NCBI RefSeq assembly: GCF_038007285.1
Contig: NZ_JBBOWX010000001.1
Location: 4,286,001 to 4,350,000 of the forward strand
Direction of reading: 5' to 3'
DNA from: Sporosarcina sp. FSL K6-3457
GTDB lineage: Bacteria; Bacillota; Bacilli; Bacillales_A; Planococcaceae
Length of the DNA: 64,000 nt
The position numbers were made by a program, and so were the translations under genes. Positions 1-7,203 of the stretch are shown in pieces (within the stretch, counting starts at the first letter, position 1; every line of letters begins with the position of its first letter). The notes beneath the pieces are model-generated. The model was not told where the DNA came from and searched no databases. It worked only from the letters and a program-made list of their open reading frames with translations.

Positions 1-230
1 CCTACACTACTTAACCAAAGAGAAGAAAGAAGAGGACTATATTCTATCGAGACCTGATTTCTCACATACTCTTCAGCAAATAGTAATAAAAAGCAAAGCG
101 CAATAAGGCTTAGTAAAATATGTTCCGTTTTTCTTTTATTGCGAAGAAGTATATCTGTTGCCATATAAGCCAAAAATAAAATCGGTAATCCATGGGTCAT
201 CAGAAGCACTAGCGCCTCGTTCAATTCCAT
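1..230 (-). CDS. N-terminal part of a multi-spanning membrane protein (cut by the window edge)
   Basis: An open frame runs leftwards from ATG at 230 without a stop to base 1 (76 codons). A good ribosome site (AGGAGG complement at 241-247) precedes the ATG. The visible protein has two hydrophobic segments, roughly residues 7-23 and 37-53, separated by a short basic loop (RNKRKTE). A conserved-looking stretch EEYVRNQVSIEYSPLL follows. The topology fits the N-terminal sensor of a Bacillales membrane kinase or cyclase, but the catalytic part lies outside the window, so no function is assigned. It faces away from its neighbour, with the lmrB terminator between them. Confidence 0.6.
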   Translation of the reverse strand, partial: MELNEALVLLMTHGLPILFLAYMATDILLRNKRKTEHILLSLIALCFLLLFAEEYVRNQVSIEYSPLLSSLWLSSV

Positions 231-390
231 GATTCTATTATCCTCCTTTCACAAGAAATAATAATTCTATAGTACCCTATCGCTACAATTTATACTATAA
301 TGTTAAACGTTTCTTTAAACTAGCTTGTTTTGGTGCCACTGTCACCCACACAAATCAAACGCTATTCTGACAATCAGATGTGACATGAAA
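231..390. other. Intergenic stretch with a short dispersed repeat
   Basis: No gene is visible here. Bases 331-371 carry a segment (GGTGCCA..GTCACCCACACAAAT..CAAACGC) that recurs at 30151-30184 directly after the recombinase remnant. Apart from this and the upstream region of the left-edge gene, nothing is recognised. Confidence 0.5.
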
Positions 391-431
391 AAATAGCCCT
401 TCGATCGAATAATGGATCGAGGGGCTTTTCT
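391..431 (-). terminator. Intrinsic terminator of lmrB
   Basis: On the minus strand AGCCCCTCGATC pairs with GATCGAAGGGCT around a short loop and is followed by a run of six T. It lies 26 bases beyond the lmrB stop codon. Confidence 0.8.
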
Positions 432-456
432 GTCTTGAAGGAGTCACTCACACAAT

Positions 457-1887
457 TTAAACGGAACGTGATGATTTCATAAAGATTGACGAAATGAGGC
501 CGACAATCGCCAATGTTAATCCGAAAATAAAGGAAGTTTGGACGCCAGCGGTTAAAGACTCGCTAATTGCCAACGGCGTAGACGGGTCTTTCACCCCCTC
601 CAAATGAATGGCTTGCGACACAGACATAATCGTAATCGCAACCGCCGTTCCAATAGCGCCTGAAACTTGTTGCAACGTATTCAATAAAGCCGTTCCATCT
701 GGATAAAGTTCTCTTGGAAGTTGGTTCAAGCCATTAGTTTGAGCTGGCATCATCACCAACGAAACACCTATCATCAGAAATGAATGCAATAGTATAATCG
801 TCAGCAAAGATGTTGCTGTTGTGACGTTTGACAAGTTCCATAACATAATCACCATAATAATAAACCCCGGCGTAACAAGCCCTTTTGGACCGTATTTGTC
901 AAACAGGCGACCCGTGATAGGCGACATGATTCCATTGACAACACCACCCGGTAACAACACAAGCCCCGCCGTCAGCGCAGCTAATCCTAGCCCAGTTTGT
1001 AAATATAAAGGCAAGAGAATCATCGATGACAAAATAACCATAAACGTCACAAATACGCTAAAAACACCTAACGTAAACATCGGATATTTAAATGCACGCA
1101 AATCAAGCATCGGCGTCTCCATTTTTAATTGTCTTACAGAAAATAGAGCAAGCGCTACAATGCCAATCACGATTGTTGCAATGACAAGCGTACTTCCCCA
1201 TCCTTTTTCACCCGCAATACTAAATCCATACACAACACCACCAAAACCAATCGTCGATAAGCCAATCGACAAACTATCAAATTTAGGCTTTGTGAGTGTA
1301 GAAACATTTTGCACATACTTAATTCCCACGAATAAAGCGAGCGCAAGAAACGGTAAGGTAACCCAAAAAATCCAATTCCAACTTAACTTTTCGATAATTA
1401 AACCTGAAAGAGCCGGTCCAATCGCCGGTGCAACCATCATAACCAAGCCCATCAGTCCCATAATGGTACCTCTTTTATGAATGGGAAAAATAAGCAGTAT
1501 CGTATTAAACATCAGTGGAATCAGGATGCCTGTTCCGATTGCTTGAATCACACGACCGAGTAATAAAATACCGAAAACGGGTGCCAACGCTGCAACAATC
1601 GTTCCAAGAATAGAGAATAATAAGGACGTAACGAATAATTGTCGCGTACTAAACGTCTGGATCAAAAGAGCAGAAATTGGAATTAAAATTCCTAACGTTA
1701 ATAAATAACCTGTTGTTAGCCATTGAACAGTAGAAGAGAGGACACCAAACTCTTTCATTAAACCGCCAAGTGCCATGTTTAAAGCTGTCTCACTAAATAG
1801 ACCGATAAACCCCGCGATTAAGAAAGAGATTAAAATCGGGAGAGCTCGAATACCTTCATTTTGATTTTGTTTTGCAATTGTTGACAA
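457..1887 (-). CDS. lmrB: DHA2-family MFS multidrug efflux transporter (LmrB-like)
   Basis: This is a proton-driven drug exporter with about 14 membrane segments and roughly 476 residues. Family hallmarks include the motif after TM2 (LIQTFSTRQLF) and the motif C-like GPALSGLIIE. The frame can begin at ATG 1902, but the sequence GGAGGA inside that extension is an ideal ribosome site seven to eight bases ahead of TTG 1887, so TTG is preferred. It lies downstream of a TetR gene of the LmrA/QacR group, as in B. subtilis lmrAB (lincomycin/puromycin resistance, known of the family). Substrates are not visible from sequence. A close paralogue lies at 47968-49455, sharing NETLLNIAL-like and GLNQLPRELYPDGTA-like stretches. 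Confidence 0.88.
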   Translation of the reverse strand: MSTIAKQNQNEGIRALPILISFLIAGFIGLFSETALNMALGGLMKEFGVLSSTVQWLTTGYLLTLGILIPISALLIQTFSTRQLFVTSLLFSILGTIVAALAPVFGILLLGRVIQAIGTGILIPLMFNTILLIFPIHKRGTIMGLMGLVMMVAPAIGPALSGLIIEKLSWNWIFWVTLPFLALALFVGIKYVQNVSTLTKPKFDSLSIGLSTIGFGGVVYGFSIAGEKGWGSTLVIATIVIGIVALALFSVRQLKMETPMLDLRAFKYPMFTLGVFSVFVTFMVILSSMILLPLYLQTGLGLAALTAGLVLLPGGVVNGIMSPITGRLFDKYGPKGLVTPGFIIMVIMLWNLSNVTTATSLLTIILLHSFLMIGVSLVMMPAQTNGLNQLPRELYPDGTALLNTLQQVSGAIGTAVAITIMSVSQAIHLEGVKDPSTPLAISESLTAGVQTSFIFGLTLAIVGLISSIFMKSSRSV

Positions 1888-1934
1888 GAAACATTCCTCC
1901 ATTAAAGTCCATTCAGCTTATTTTTTCCTAAATC

Positions 1935-2024
1935 AATCGCGCCTCGGCGTGATTGCGTCCAGATTTTGAATTGAGCTTGCTCAATTGACTCCTTTCAAAA
2001 TCTGTGACATCCGCCGGAGGCTTA
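1935..2024. repeat. Dispersed ~90-bp palindromic repeat, copy 1
   Basis: The segment carries inverted arms AGATTTTGAA and TTCAAAATCT flanked by CGGCGTGATTG and GACATCCGCCGGAGG. A second copy in the opposite orientation lies at 50645-50727 (CTTCGGCGGATGTCAC ... TCAATCACGCCGAG). The shared outer blocks and inner palindrome identify a repeat family. It contains no gene. Confidence 0.75.
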
Positions 2025-2066
2025 ATTTCATTCAGCTGGGGTTTGAACCCCACTGAATGAAATTAA
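2022..2066. terminator. Strong hairpin overlapping the lmrA stop codon
   Basis: TTAATTTCATTCAG plus TGGGGTT pairs with AACCCCA plus CTGAATGAAATTAA with one bulged C, giving a stem of about 20 bp and a three-base loop. The lmrA stop codon lies inside the left arm. There is no T-run on either side, so it may stabilise the lmrA message or reduce read-through into lmrB rather than act as a classical terminator. Confidence 0.6.
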
Positions 2067-2621
2067 TAACGGTATTTGCTCTGCAATCACTTGAAGAGGC
2101 CTTCCGCTTTTCTCCGTTACAGCTAAGAGAATACCACCTTCTATCAATGCGTGAACCGTTATGCTTAAATCTTCTGCCTGTTGCTCGTTAAAGCCTGCGA
2201 CAAGAAGTTTTTCCGCATAAATTGATTGCCAACTTTGAAAAGCAGATTGACAAGCTAATCTGATTGCTTCACTCGTCGAATGTTTTTCACCCGCAATTGC
2301 CGCAAATGATAAGCCCTGTGAACTCTCTCCTCCGCCGAAAATTTTGGACAATTGATAAAGATGAGCTTGTAATGCTCGTACGGGATCTTCCGTCTGTCCA
2401 AGACTCTCTTGTATATCGTTCATCACAATTCTTTTCGAATAATGAATGGCCTCTATCGCTAACTCTTCTTTGCCACCCGGAAAATAATAATAGAGCGACC
2501 CTTTAGGGATCCCACTCTCTTCAATAATATCGTTTAGCCCAACCCCATAATATCCACGTAATCGAAAAAGACGCGAAGCCACTTCAATTAATATATCTTT
2601 GGAACTTTTTTCATCAGTCAT
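2028..2621 (-). CDS. lmrA: TetR-family repressor of the LmrA/YxaF/QacR group
   Basis: A 197-residue DNA-binding repressor of a drug efflux gene. The N-terminal helix-turn-helix spans about residues 8-55 (ASRLFRLRGYYGVGLNDIIEESGIPKGSLYYYFPGGKEELA), and the C-terminal half is the variable ligand-binding region with conserved EGGILLAVTE. The text matches the B. subtilis LmrA type closely. It is transcribed with lmrB, which starts about 140 bases downstream beyond a hairpin and a dispersed repeat. Upstream at about 2637-2658 lies a sequence matching the known LmrA/YxaF box, supporting autorepression. The final seven residues are encoded by the hairpin at 2022-2066. Confidence 0.88.
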   Translation of the reverse strand: MTDEKSSKDILIEVASRLFRLRGYYGVGLNDIIEESGIPKGSLYYYFPGGKEELAIEAIHYSKRIVMNDIQESLGQTEDPVRALQAHLYQLSKIFGGGESSQGLSFAAIAGEKHSTSEAIRLACQSAFQSWQSIYAEKLLVAGFNEQQAEDLSITVHALIEGGILLAVTEKSGRPLQVIAEQIPLLISFSGVQTPAE

Positions 2622-2636
2622 CTGCGAATCATCTCC

Positions 2637-2658
2637 TAATTATAACGACTGGTCTACT
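2637..2658 (-). promoter_or_regulatory. LmrA-type operator upstream of lmrA
   Basis: The minus strand reads TAGACCAGTCGTTATA. The known B. subtilis LmrA/YxaF box contains TAGACCAGTCACTATA, so about 14 of 16 positions agree. It sits about 20 bases ahead of the lmrA start, where bound repressor would block transcription of lmrA-lmrB. Confidence 0.7.
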
Positions 2659-2767
2659 ACTTTAATTGATTGTTGATAATCTGTCAACGATCAATTAAAC
2701 AATAAGCTTCCTCTCCCGATAACAACTTTAGAAAGACAAATAGAGGGCAATCATAGTAAATAGACTT

Positions 2768-3160
2768 GAACTACTCCCACTTATAGAAGTGGGAGATTCC
2801 TGCGAACACCAGATCAACATCTAGTTATGTTAGCAGGCTCTATCCGTAGTCCCTACGGTGAGAACTTGAAAGTTTTGTACGTTGAACTCAGCGTCTAGCG
2901 TACTGCTTGGTTTTCGCTTTTCGGCTAGACGGGGCGATTAGAACGTTGAAAATTTTACGTGACAGACGTATTTCCTATCACAACCTCATATCTTCAGTTT
3001 TCAATGAGCAATCTGTACCATTTCATTATAGCGCACACGTTCTGGTTGTACGACAACTTTGGCTGTCGCCAACCGACATTCATCTCCCCCTTATCGTTGG
3101 GCTACGCCCTGCCCGCGATTGAAGAGGGAGTCTTCTGTCGGATAACGATAAATAAGAAGG
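2768..3160 (-). mobile_element. IS200/IS605-type element remnant: both non-coding ends, no transposase
   Basis: Read on the minus strand, the left part (about 3140-3065) is a large imperfect hairpin (GAAGACTCCCTCTT ... AAGGGGGAGATGAATGTC). It is followed by what looks like an upstream region, and the right part ends with CAGGAATCTCCCACTTC-TATAAGTGGGAGTAGTTCAAG at 2804-2766. This last motif, a CCCAC/GTGGG hairpin and then TTCAA, is the typical 3' end of the omega RNA and right end of tnpB-bearing elements. No transposase or TnpB frame lies between the ends, only short accidental frames. It is best read as an internally deleted, MITE-like derivative. The omega-RNA scaffold would cover about 2950-2769, with any guide to the left of 2768. 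Confidence 0.55.
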
Positions 3161-3190
3161 ATTCGGAACTTTGAAAAGGTGGCGTTCAGT

Positions 3191-4096
3191 TTGACTTTAC
3201 AACAATTAAAATATGCATTGGAAGTAGCTAGTAAGGGCTCCATGAATGAGGCAGCAAAAAGTTTATTCATCTCCCAGCCAAGTTTGTCTAATGCGATTAA
3301 GGAATTAGAGAAGGAAATAAAAATTACCATATTCATTAGAACGAATAGAGGCGTTACTGTTTCTAATGAAGGAGCTGAGTTTCTAGGCTATGCTAGGCAG
3401 GTATTACAGCAGTTTAACATGCTTGAAGAAAAATATATGAGTGAAAAACCAGCTAAGCAACATTTTTGTATTTCAACACAGCATTATACTTTTGCGGCCA
3501 ATGCTTTTGTAGAACTTGTAAAAGAGTTTGGGGCTTCTGAATATGAGTTTACACTTCGTGAAACGAAGACTTATGAAATCATTGAAGATGTAAAGAATTT
3601 ACGAAGTGAGTTAGGGATTATCTATTTAAGTAATTACAATGAATCAGTATTATTAAAACTGTTAAGAGAAAGAAACATAATCTTTTCAGAACTGTTTACT
3701 ACAAAACCCCATGTATTTATTAGTAAAAAACATCCATTAGCCGACAAAAAAGCTATTGATGTGGATGAATTAGACGATTACCCATGCCTTTCTTTCGAAC
3801 AAGGAGAACATAATTCATTTTACTTTTCAGAAGAAATTTTAAGTACACGAAGTGTAAAGAAAAGCATCAAAGTAAGTGACAGAGCAGCTATTGTTAATTT
3901 CATGATTGGTCTCAATGGGTATACCATTTCTTCTGGCGTTTTCCCTAAATATCTTCATGGTGATGAAATTATTGCAGTTCCTCTTCATGTAGATGAGGTT
4001 ATACGAGTTGGAACAATACAGCATAGAGATGTCACACTAACGGGACTTGGTGAGCTATATTTAGATGCATTAAAAAAGATTGCGCAGGATTTATAA
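3191..4096 (+). CDS. LysR-family transcriptional regulator
   Basis: A 301-residue regulator with an N-terminal winged helix-turn-helix (MTLQQLKYALEVASKGSMNEAAKSLF ... QPSLSNAIKELE, residues 1-60) and a C-terminal effector-binding domain. The frame is open from GTG 3179, but AAAGGTGG at 3174-3182 is correctly spaced for TTG 3191, which also gives the usual family N terminus. It starts right after the IS remnant, which may have brought or displaced its promoter. The next gene, a LysE-type exporter, is on the same strand. LysR proteins commonly control an adjacent exporter, so a role in regulating it is inferred. Confidence 0.87.
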   Translation: MTLQQLKYALEVASKGSMNEAAKSLFISQPSLSNAIKELEKEIKITIFIRTNRGVTVSNEGAEFLGYARQVLQQFNMLEEKYMSEKPAKQHFCISTQHYTFAANAFVELVKEFGASEYEFTLRETKTYEIIEDVKNLRSELGIIYLSNYNESVLLKLLRERNIIFSELFTTKPHVFISKKHPLADKKAIDVDELDDYPCLSFEQGEHNSFYFSEEILSTRSVKKSIKVSDRAAIVNFMIGLNGYTISSGVFPKYLHGDEIIAVPLHVDEVIRVGTIQHRDVTLTGLGELYLDALKKIAQDL

Positions 4097-4117
4097 CTGA
4101 ATATGGCCTTAACTTTC

Positions 4118-4183
4118 AGCTTGATATAGTTATTTCCTATATCAAGCTATATTATTTCGATATTATACTATATCAAAACCATT
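4118..4183. promoter_or_regulatory. Inverted repeats between lysR and the LysE-type gene
   Basis: AGCTTGATATAG at 4118-4129 and CTATATCAAGCT at 4137-4148 are perfect inverted arms around seven bases, followed by a weak AT-rich tail. A second related palindrome (GATATTATACTATATC) follows near 4158-4173. The first could be the lysR terminator. The repeated GATAT/ATATC half-sites also suit a LysR binding region for the next gene. Confidence 0.5.
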
Positions 4184-4244
4184 CATTATACTATAAATGA
4201 CTAAAGAAATAAGTTGAATGATGGAAGGTAGAGTGGATGTTGAT

Positions 4245-4831
4245 ATGGGAGTTCAAGTATTATTTTCATTTGCTATATACGTTATAATAAATGCCTTTAC
4301 GCCAGGACCTGGAAACATCCTAGCGTTAAATACGATGACTAATTATGGATGGAGAAGAGGGAAACCCTTATTCTTCGGGATCTTTATTGGTTATTTTTTG
4401 TACAAATAGTATGTGCGGTATTTATTTTCGGTTTAGAGAGCTTAATAAATCCGATAATGTCTGTCCTTAAATATGCAGGGGTTATTTATATTTTATGGCT
4501 GGCCCATCAGATTGCCATTAGTAAGCCTGACAATAAAACTACTGGAAAACAACCTTCTTTTTTGACTGGTTTTGTTTTGCAAATTGTGAATGTAAAGATA
4601 TTTTTATTTGGTATAACTTCTCTGACAGGGTATGTTACTCCCTATTATTCGTCATTTGGATGGCTTTTATTTTTTGAAATCATCATTGCGACAATAGGTA
4701 CGATCGCTACCTTGACTTGGATACTTTTTGGAGGATTATTTCAAAAGACCTATTTCAAACATTTCCGAGTCATAAATATTATATTGGCGTTACTACTCTT
4801 GCAATGTGCAGTTGGACTTTTATTGCAGTAA
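4245..4831 (+). pseudogene. LysE/RhtB-type amino-acid exporter, broken by one frameshift
   Basis: The first frame encodes MGVQVLFSFAIYVIINAFTPGP-GN and stops at 4407-4409. The second frame continues FVQIVCAVFIFGLESLINP to 4831. Joined, they give about 195 residues with the FTPGP motif and the six hydrophobic segments normal for LysE exporters. The break lies in a run of six T near 4394-4400: one extra T makes the reading continue as GYFFVQIV. Candidate starts are ATG 4218, GTG 4233 and ATG 4245; the last matches the family N terminus. Whether this is a true mutation, phase variation or a sequence error cannot be told here. Confidence 0.8.
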
Positions 4832-4961
4832 AGCAACAGGCAGAGCTTTTACTATCTCTATAAATTCGGTTGCACATTAATGAATTTTATATCCCCAAGT
4901 GAATTACAATTAAAGATTTTAGCATTCTATCAATTGCACTAAATAATAATAAATTAGATTG

Positions 4962-5894
4962 TTAATCCCACCAATACTTCATTTCTTTAAAGGTAACATC
5001 CCATAACTTCACATTTCCTTTAATTGTTATTGTAAGTTCATTTACCTTGTCCATAGGACTTTCGGAAGAGCTTGGGCCTCTATATTCTTTGCTCATAGGA
5101 CTTATTGACATTTCTTCCCCATCAACAGAAATAACTACCATACCATCATAGTCACTAGAATTATCAGGAATCCCATAGTTTAAAGAAAGCACAATATCTT
5201 TACCACCAAATATATAGGTAAATACTTCCGAATCATAACTTTCGCTACCATACAAGTTTATTTTTGGTTCAATTTTTTCATGTTCAATTTCGAAACTTTG
5301 GAGATTTTTATCCATTGGTACATTTCTGTTACTATCCAGTTCATTTAAAGCTATAATGGGTCCTTCTATTTTTGTAAATGATTTGTTTAGCAACTCTGAA
5401 AAACCTATTACCCCTATCGAAAGGATAACAACGGACATAACCGTGACAACAAGTTTTTTCCGAATACTCTTAAAACGAAATCCGATTTTGTATGCACAAA
5501 ATCCTACTGCAGCACCTAATGAATTCACGATTATATCATTTATATCAAAACTACCGAGAAAAGTTAGCATTTGCACCGTTTCTATTATCAGGATTGACAA
5601 GAAAAACAATGAAATAAACCTGAAGAAATTACAACGATATAGCCTAGGAATCAATATACCAAAAGGTATAAATCCTGCAAAATTACCTAATTCAAAAAAA
5701 CCACGCGGAAAATATTTCAAATCTGAAATGGTTGGAAAGCTGAAAGAAATTATATTCGGAATTAAATTAAATCGATATTCTTGAATGCCTATTACTGCGC
5801 CAGGTCTACCAACACCAAAAAACAGAAAGTATACTATCAAAGCTGTATAGATTATTAATATGGTAAATATTAGCTTATGTTGCTTTGTTCTCAT
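4962..5894 (-). CDS. VanZ-family membrane protein with an exported C-terminal domain
   Basis: A 310-residue protein. Residues 1-140 are VanZ-like: a short N-terminal membrane segment, the region around RFNLIPNIISF, then hydrophobic helices with NFAGFIPFGILIP and DINDIIVNSLGAAVGF. VanZ proteins are linked to teicoplanin resistance in enterococci, but most have no known role. A further membrane segment near residues 147-165 leads to an outside region of about 140 residues (FGGKDIVLSLNYGIPDN ... VVISVDGEEM ... NELTITIKG). That pattern resembles NPCBM carbohydrate-binding domains. The domain assignment is an inference. It is monocistronic, and base composition is AT-rich compared with the ABC operon to its right. 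Confidence 0.78.
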   Translation of the reverse strand: MRTKQHKLIFTILIIYTALIVYFLFFGVGRPGAVIGIQEYRFNLIPNIISFSFPTISDLKYFPRGFFELGNFAGFIPFGILIPRLYRCNFFRFISLFFLSILIIETVQMLTFLGSFDINDIIVNSLGAAVGFCAYKIGFRFKSIRKKLVVTVMSVVILSIGVIGFSELLNKSFTKIEGPIIALNELDSNRNVPMDKNLQSFEIEHEKIEPKINLYGSESYDSEVFTYIFGGKDIVLSLNYGIPDNSSDYDGMVVISVDGEEMSISPMSKEYRGPSSSESPMDKVNELTITIKGNVKLWDVTFKEMKYWWD

Positions 5895-5933
5895 AATATC
5901 TCCTATCTTTATAAATAATATATAGCTTTTATT

Positions 5934-5962
5934 AATATAACATTTAGCACGAAAAATGTAAA
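5934..5962 (-). promoter_or_regulatory. Sigma-A promoter of the VanZ-type gene
   Basis: On the minus strand TTTACA (5962-5957) and TATATT (5939-5934) are separated by 17 bases, about 40 bases upstream of the start codon. Confidence 0.55.
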
Positions 5963-6020
5963 TATTAACCTTTTTCTATTTCCCTCACAAAATAAATTGA
6001 CCACTCTAAAGAGAATATGG

Positions 6021-6046
6021 TACTGTGTATATGAATATAAACAGTA
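6021..6046. promoter_or_regulatory. 26-bp operator palindrome for the GntR/ABC operon
   Basis: TACTGTGTATAT at 6021-6032 and ATATAAACAGTA at 6035-6046 are inverted with 11 of 12 positions paired around GA. It lies in the promoter region 27 bases ahead of the first operon gene. The operon encodes a YtrA-type GntR repressor at 6811, whose relatives bind such palindromes to repress their own operon. Confidence 0.75.
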
Positions 6047-6072
6047 TCACAGTTAAGAAAGGGTGTTTATAT

Positions 6073-6795
6073 ATGAATGAGTGGAAACAAGCATACAGGC
6101 TCGCAGCTTTTGAAATAAAGGCTTCATTAAAAAACTTTCTACCAACCCTGATTTTCTATATCGCGATGAGCCTGATTTTCATGCTGGCGTTCGATGTCTA
6201 CCTGGAAGGTGAATTCAAATTCTTTGATTTCATGTTTCTGCTGATTTTCTTCATGTTCCCGGCCTGGATGAAGAGTAAGGAATTCCAGATGCAGAAAATG
6301 GACGGGGATTTATGGACAGCGCCGTCCATCATTATGCTACAGCAGCTGCCTATCCCGAAAAACATCATCGTCAAAAGCCGCTTCATTATTCATGCGTTCT
6401 GTTCATTTCCATTCCAGTTAGTTCTGTTCATCGCGATGCCGCTAATGTCGGAGAATTTCCGAGACACGATGACACCAATCACTTACATCGCATTCCTGTT
6501 GATTTGGCTGAGCTTATCGATTTCAATCGGCTTTATCATTGTGGCAAGCGAAGCGGGTGGTAATTTCAAAACGACTGCCATCGTAAAATCGTTTATTTAC
6601 CTGGTAATTGGCGCCGTTGTACTTTATTTCATGTTCCCGCTTTTATCAGAGAACGGCTTTATTCACTGGACGATGTCGCTTGCAACTGAATGGACACTGC
6701 CGTCAGTCATCGCCTCGATTGTCTTGAGCATTGCAGGCTGGAAATACTGGCAAGCGGATATGAGAAAAACCATGAAAAAAACGGAATATCTGTGA
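6073..6795 (+). CDS. ABC-2-type permease, first gene of the GntR-controlled operon
   Basis: A 240-residue membrane protein with about six hydrophobic segments (for example LPTLIFYIAMSLIFMLAF, FDFMFLLIFFMF, FLLIWLSLSISIGFIIVAS, SFIYLVIGAVVLYFMFPLL). No enzyme motif is visible. An upstream ATG at 6025 is in frame but lies inside the operator. ATG 6073 has the ribosome site AAGAAAGGGTG and is preferred. It is followed 15 bases later by the GntR gene and then by an ATPase lacking its own membrane part, so it probably forms the transporter with the ATPase at 7204. The substrate is unknown; YtrA-type systems in relatives respond to cell-wall antibiotics. Confidence 0.8.
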   Translation: MNEWKQAYRLAAFEIKASLKNFLPTLIFYIAMSLIFMLAFDVYLEGEFKFFDFMFLLIFFMFPAWMKSKEFQMQKMDGDLWTAPSIIMLQQLPIPKNIIVKSRFIIHAFCSFPFQLVLFIAMPLMSENFRDTMTPITYIAFLLIWLSLSISIGFIIVASEAGGNFKTTAIVKSFIYLVIGAVVLYFMFPLLSENGFIHWTMSLATEWTLPSVIASIVLSIAGWKYWQADMRKTMKKTEYL

Positions 6796-6810
6796 GAGGG
6801 GGGCTGGATT

Positions 6811-7200
6811 TTGCTGCCGATACGCTTATCCAAAGATTCTCGTGAACCGATTTATCATCAGATCGAAAAGCAGCTGAAGGCACTGATTGCAGGGGGCCAT
6901 TTGCCTGCTGGAACGCCACTTCCATCCATTAGGACTCTATCGAAAGATTTGGAGGTCAGCATCATCACAATACGTCGCGCCTATCAGGACTTGGAGTCAC
7001 AAGGCTTTATCAAAACAGCCCATGGCAAAGGAACTTTTGTTGCGGAAATACAGAACTCCATGAAACAAGAAACGATGACGACTTCCGTCCAAGCGGAATT
7101 CGAACGGGCCATCCGCAACGCGATGGATTACGACTATACTGTCGATGAAATCAAAACGGTTTTTGAAGAAACTTTAGAAAAACTTAGGAAAGGGGAATGA
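6811..7200 (+). CDS. GntR-family repressor, YtrA subfamily
   Basis: A 129-residue regulator. Residues 10-75 form the GntR winged helix (SREPIYHQIEKQLKALIAGGHLPAG-TPLPSIRTLSKDLEVS, then TIRRAYQDLESQGFI and GKGTFVA). The remaining 50 residues form a short helical tail, the hallmark of the YtrA subfamily, which lacks the large effector domain of other GntR proteins. The start is TTG with ribosome site GAGAGGGGGG eight bases upstream. It lies between the permease and ATPase genes of one operon, with three bases before the next start. It probably binds the palindrome at 6021-6046. Inducing signals cannot be read from sequence. Confidence 0.9.
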   Translation: MLPIRLSKDSREPIYHQIEKQLKALIAGGHLPAGTPLPSIRTLSKDLEVSIITIRRAYQDLESQGFIKTAHGKGTFVAEIQNSMKQETMTTSVQAEFERAIRNAMDYDYTVDEIKTVFEETLEKLRKGE

Positions 7201-7203
7201 CAA

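Noticed and set aside
821..1480. 219-codon plus-strand frame
   Set aside because: It is antisense to the clear DHA2 transporter and has no homologous pattern or ribosome site.
2907..3174. Short plus-strand frames of 71 codons
   Set aside because: They fall in the IS200/IS605-like non-coding remnant and match no protein family.
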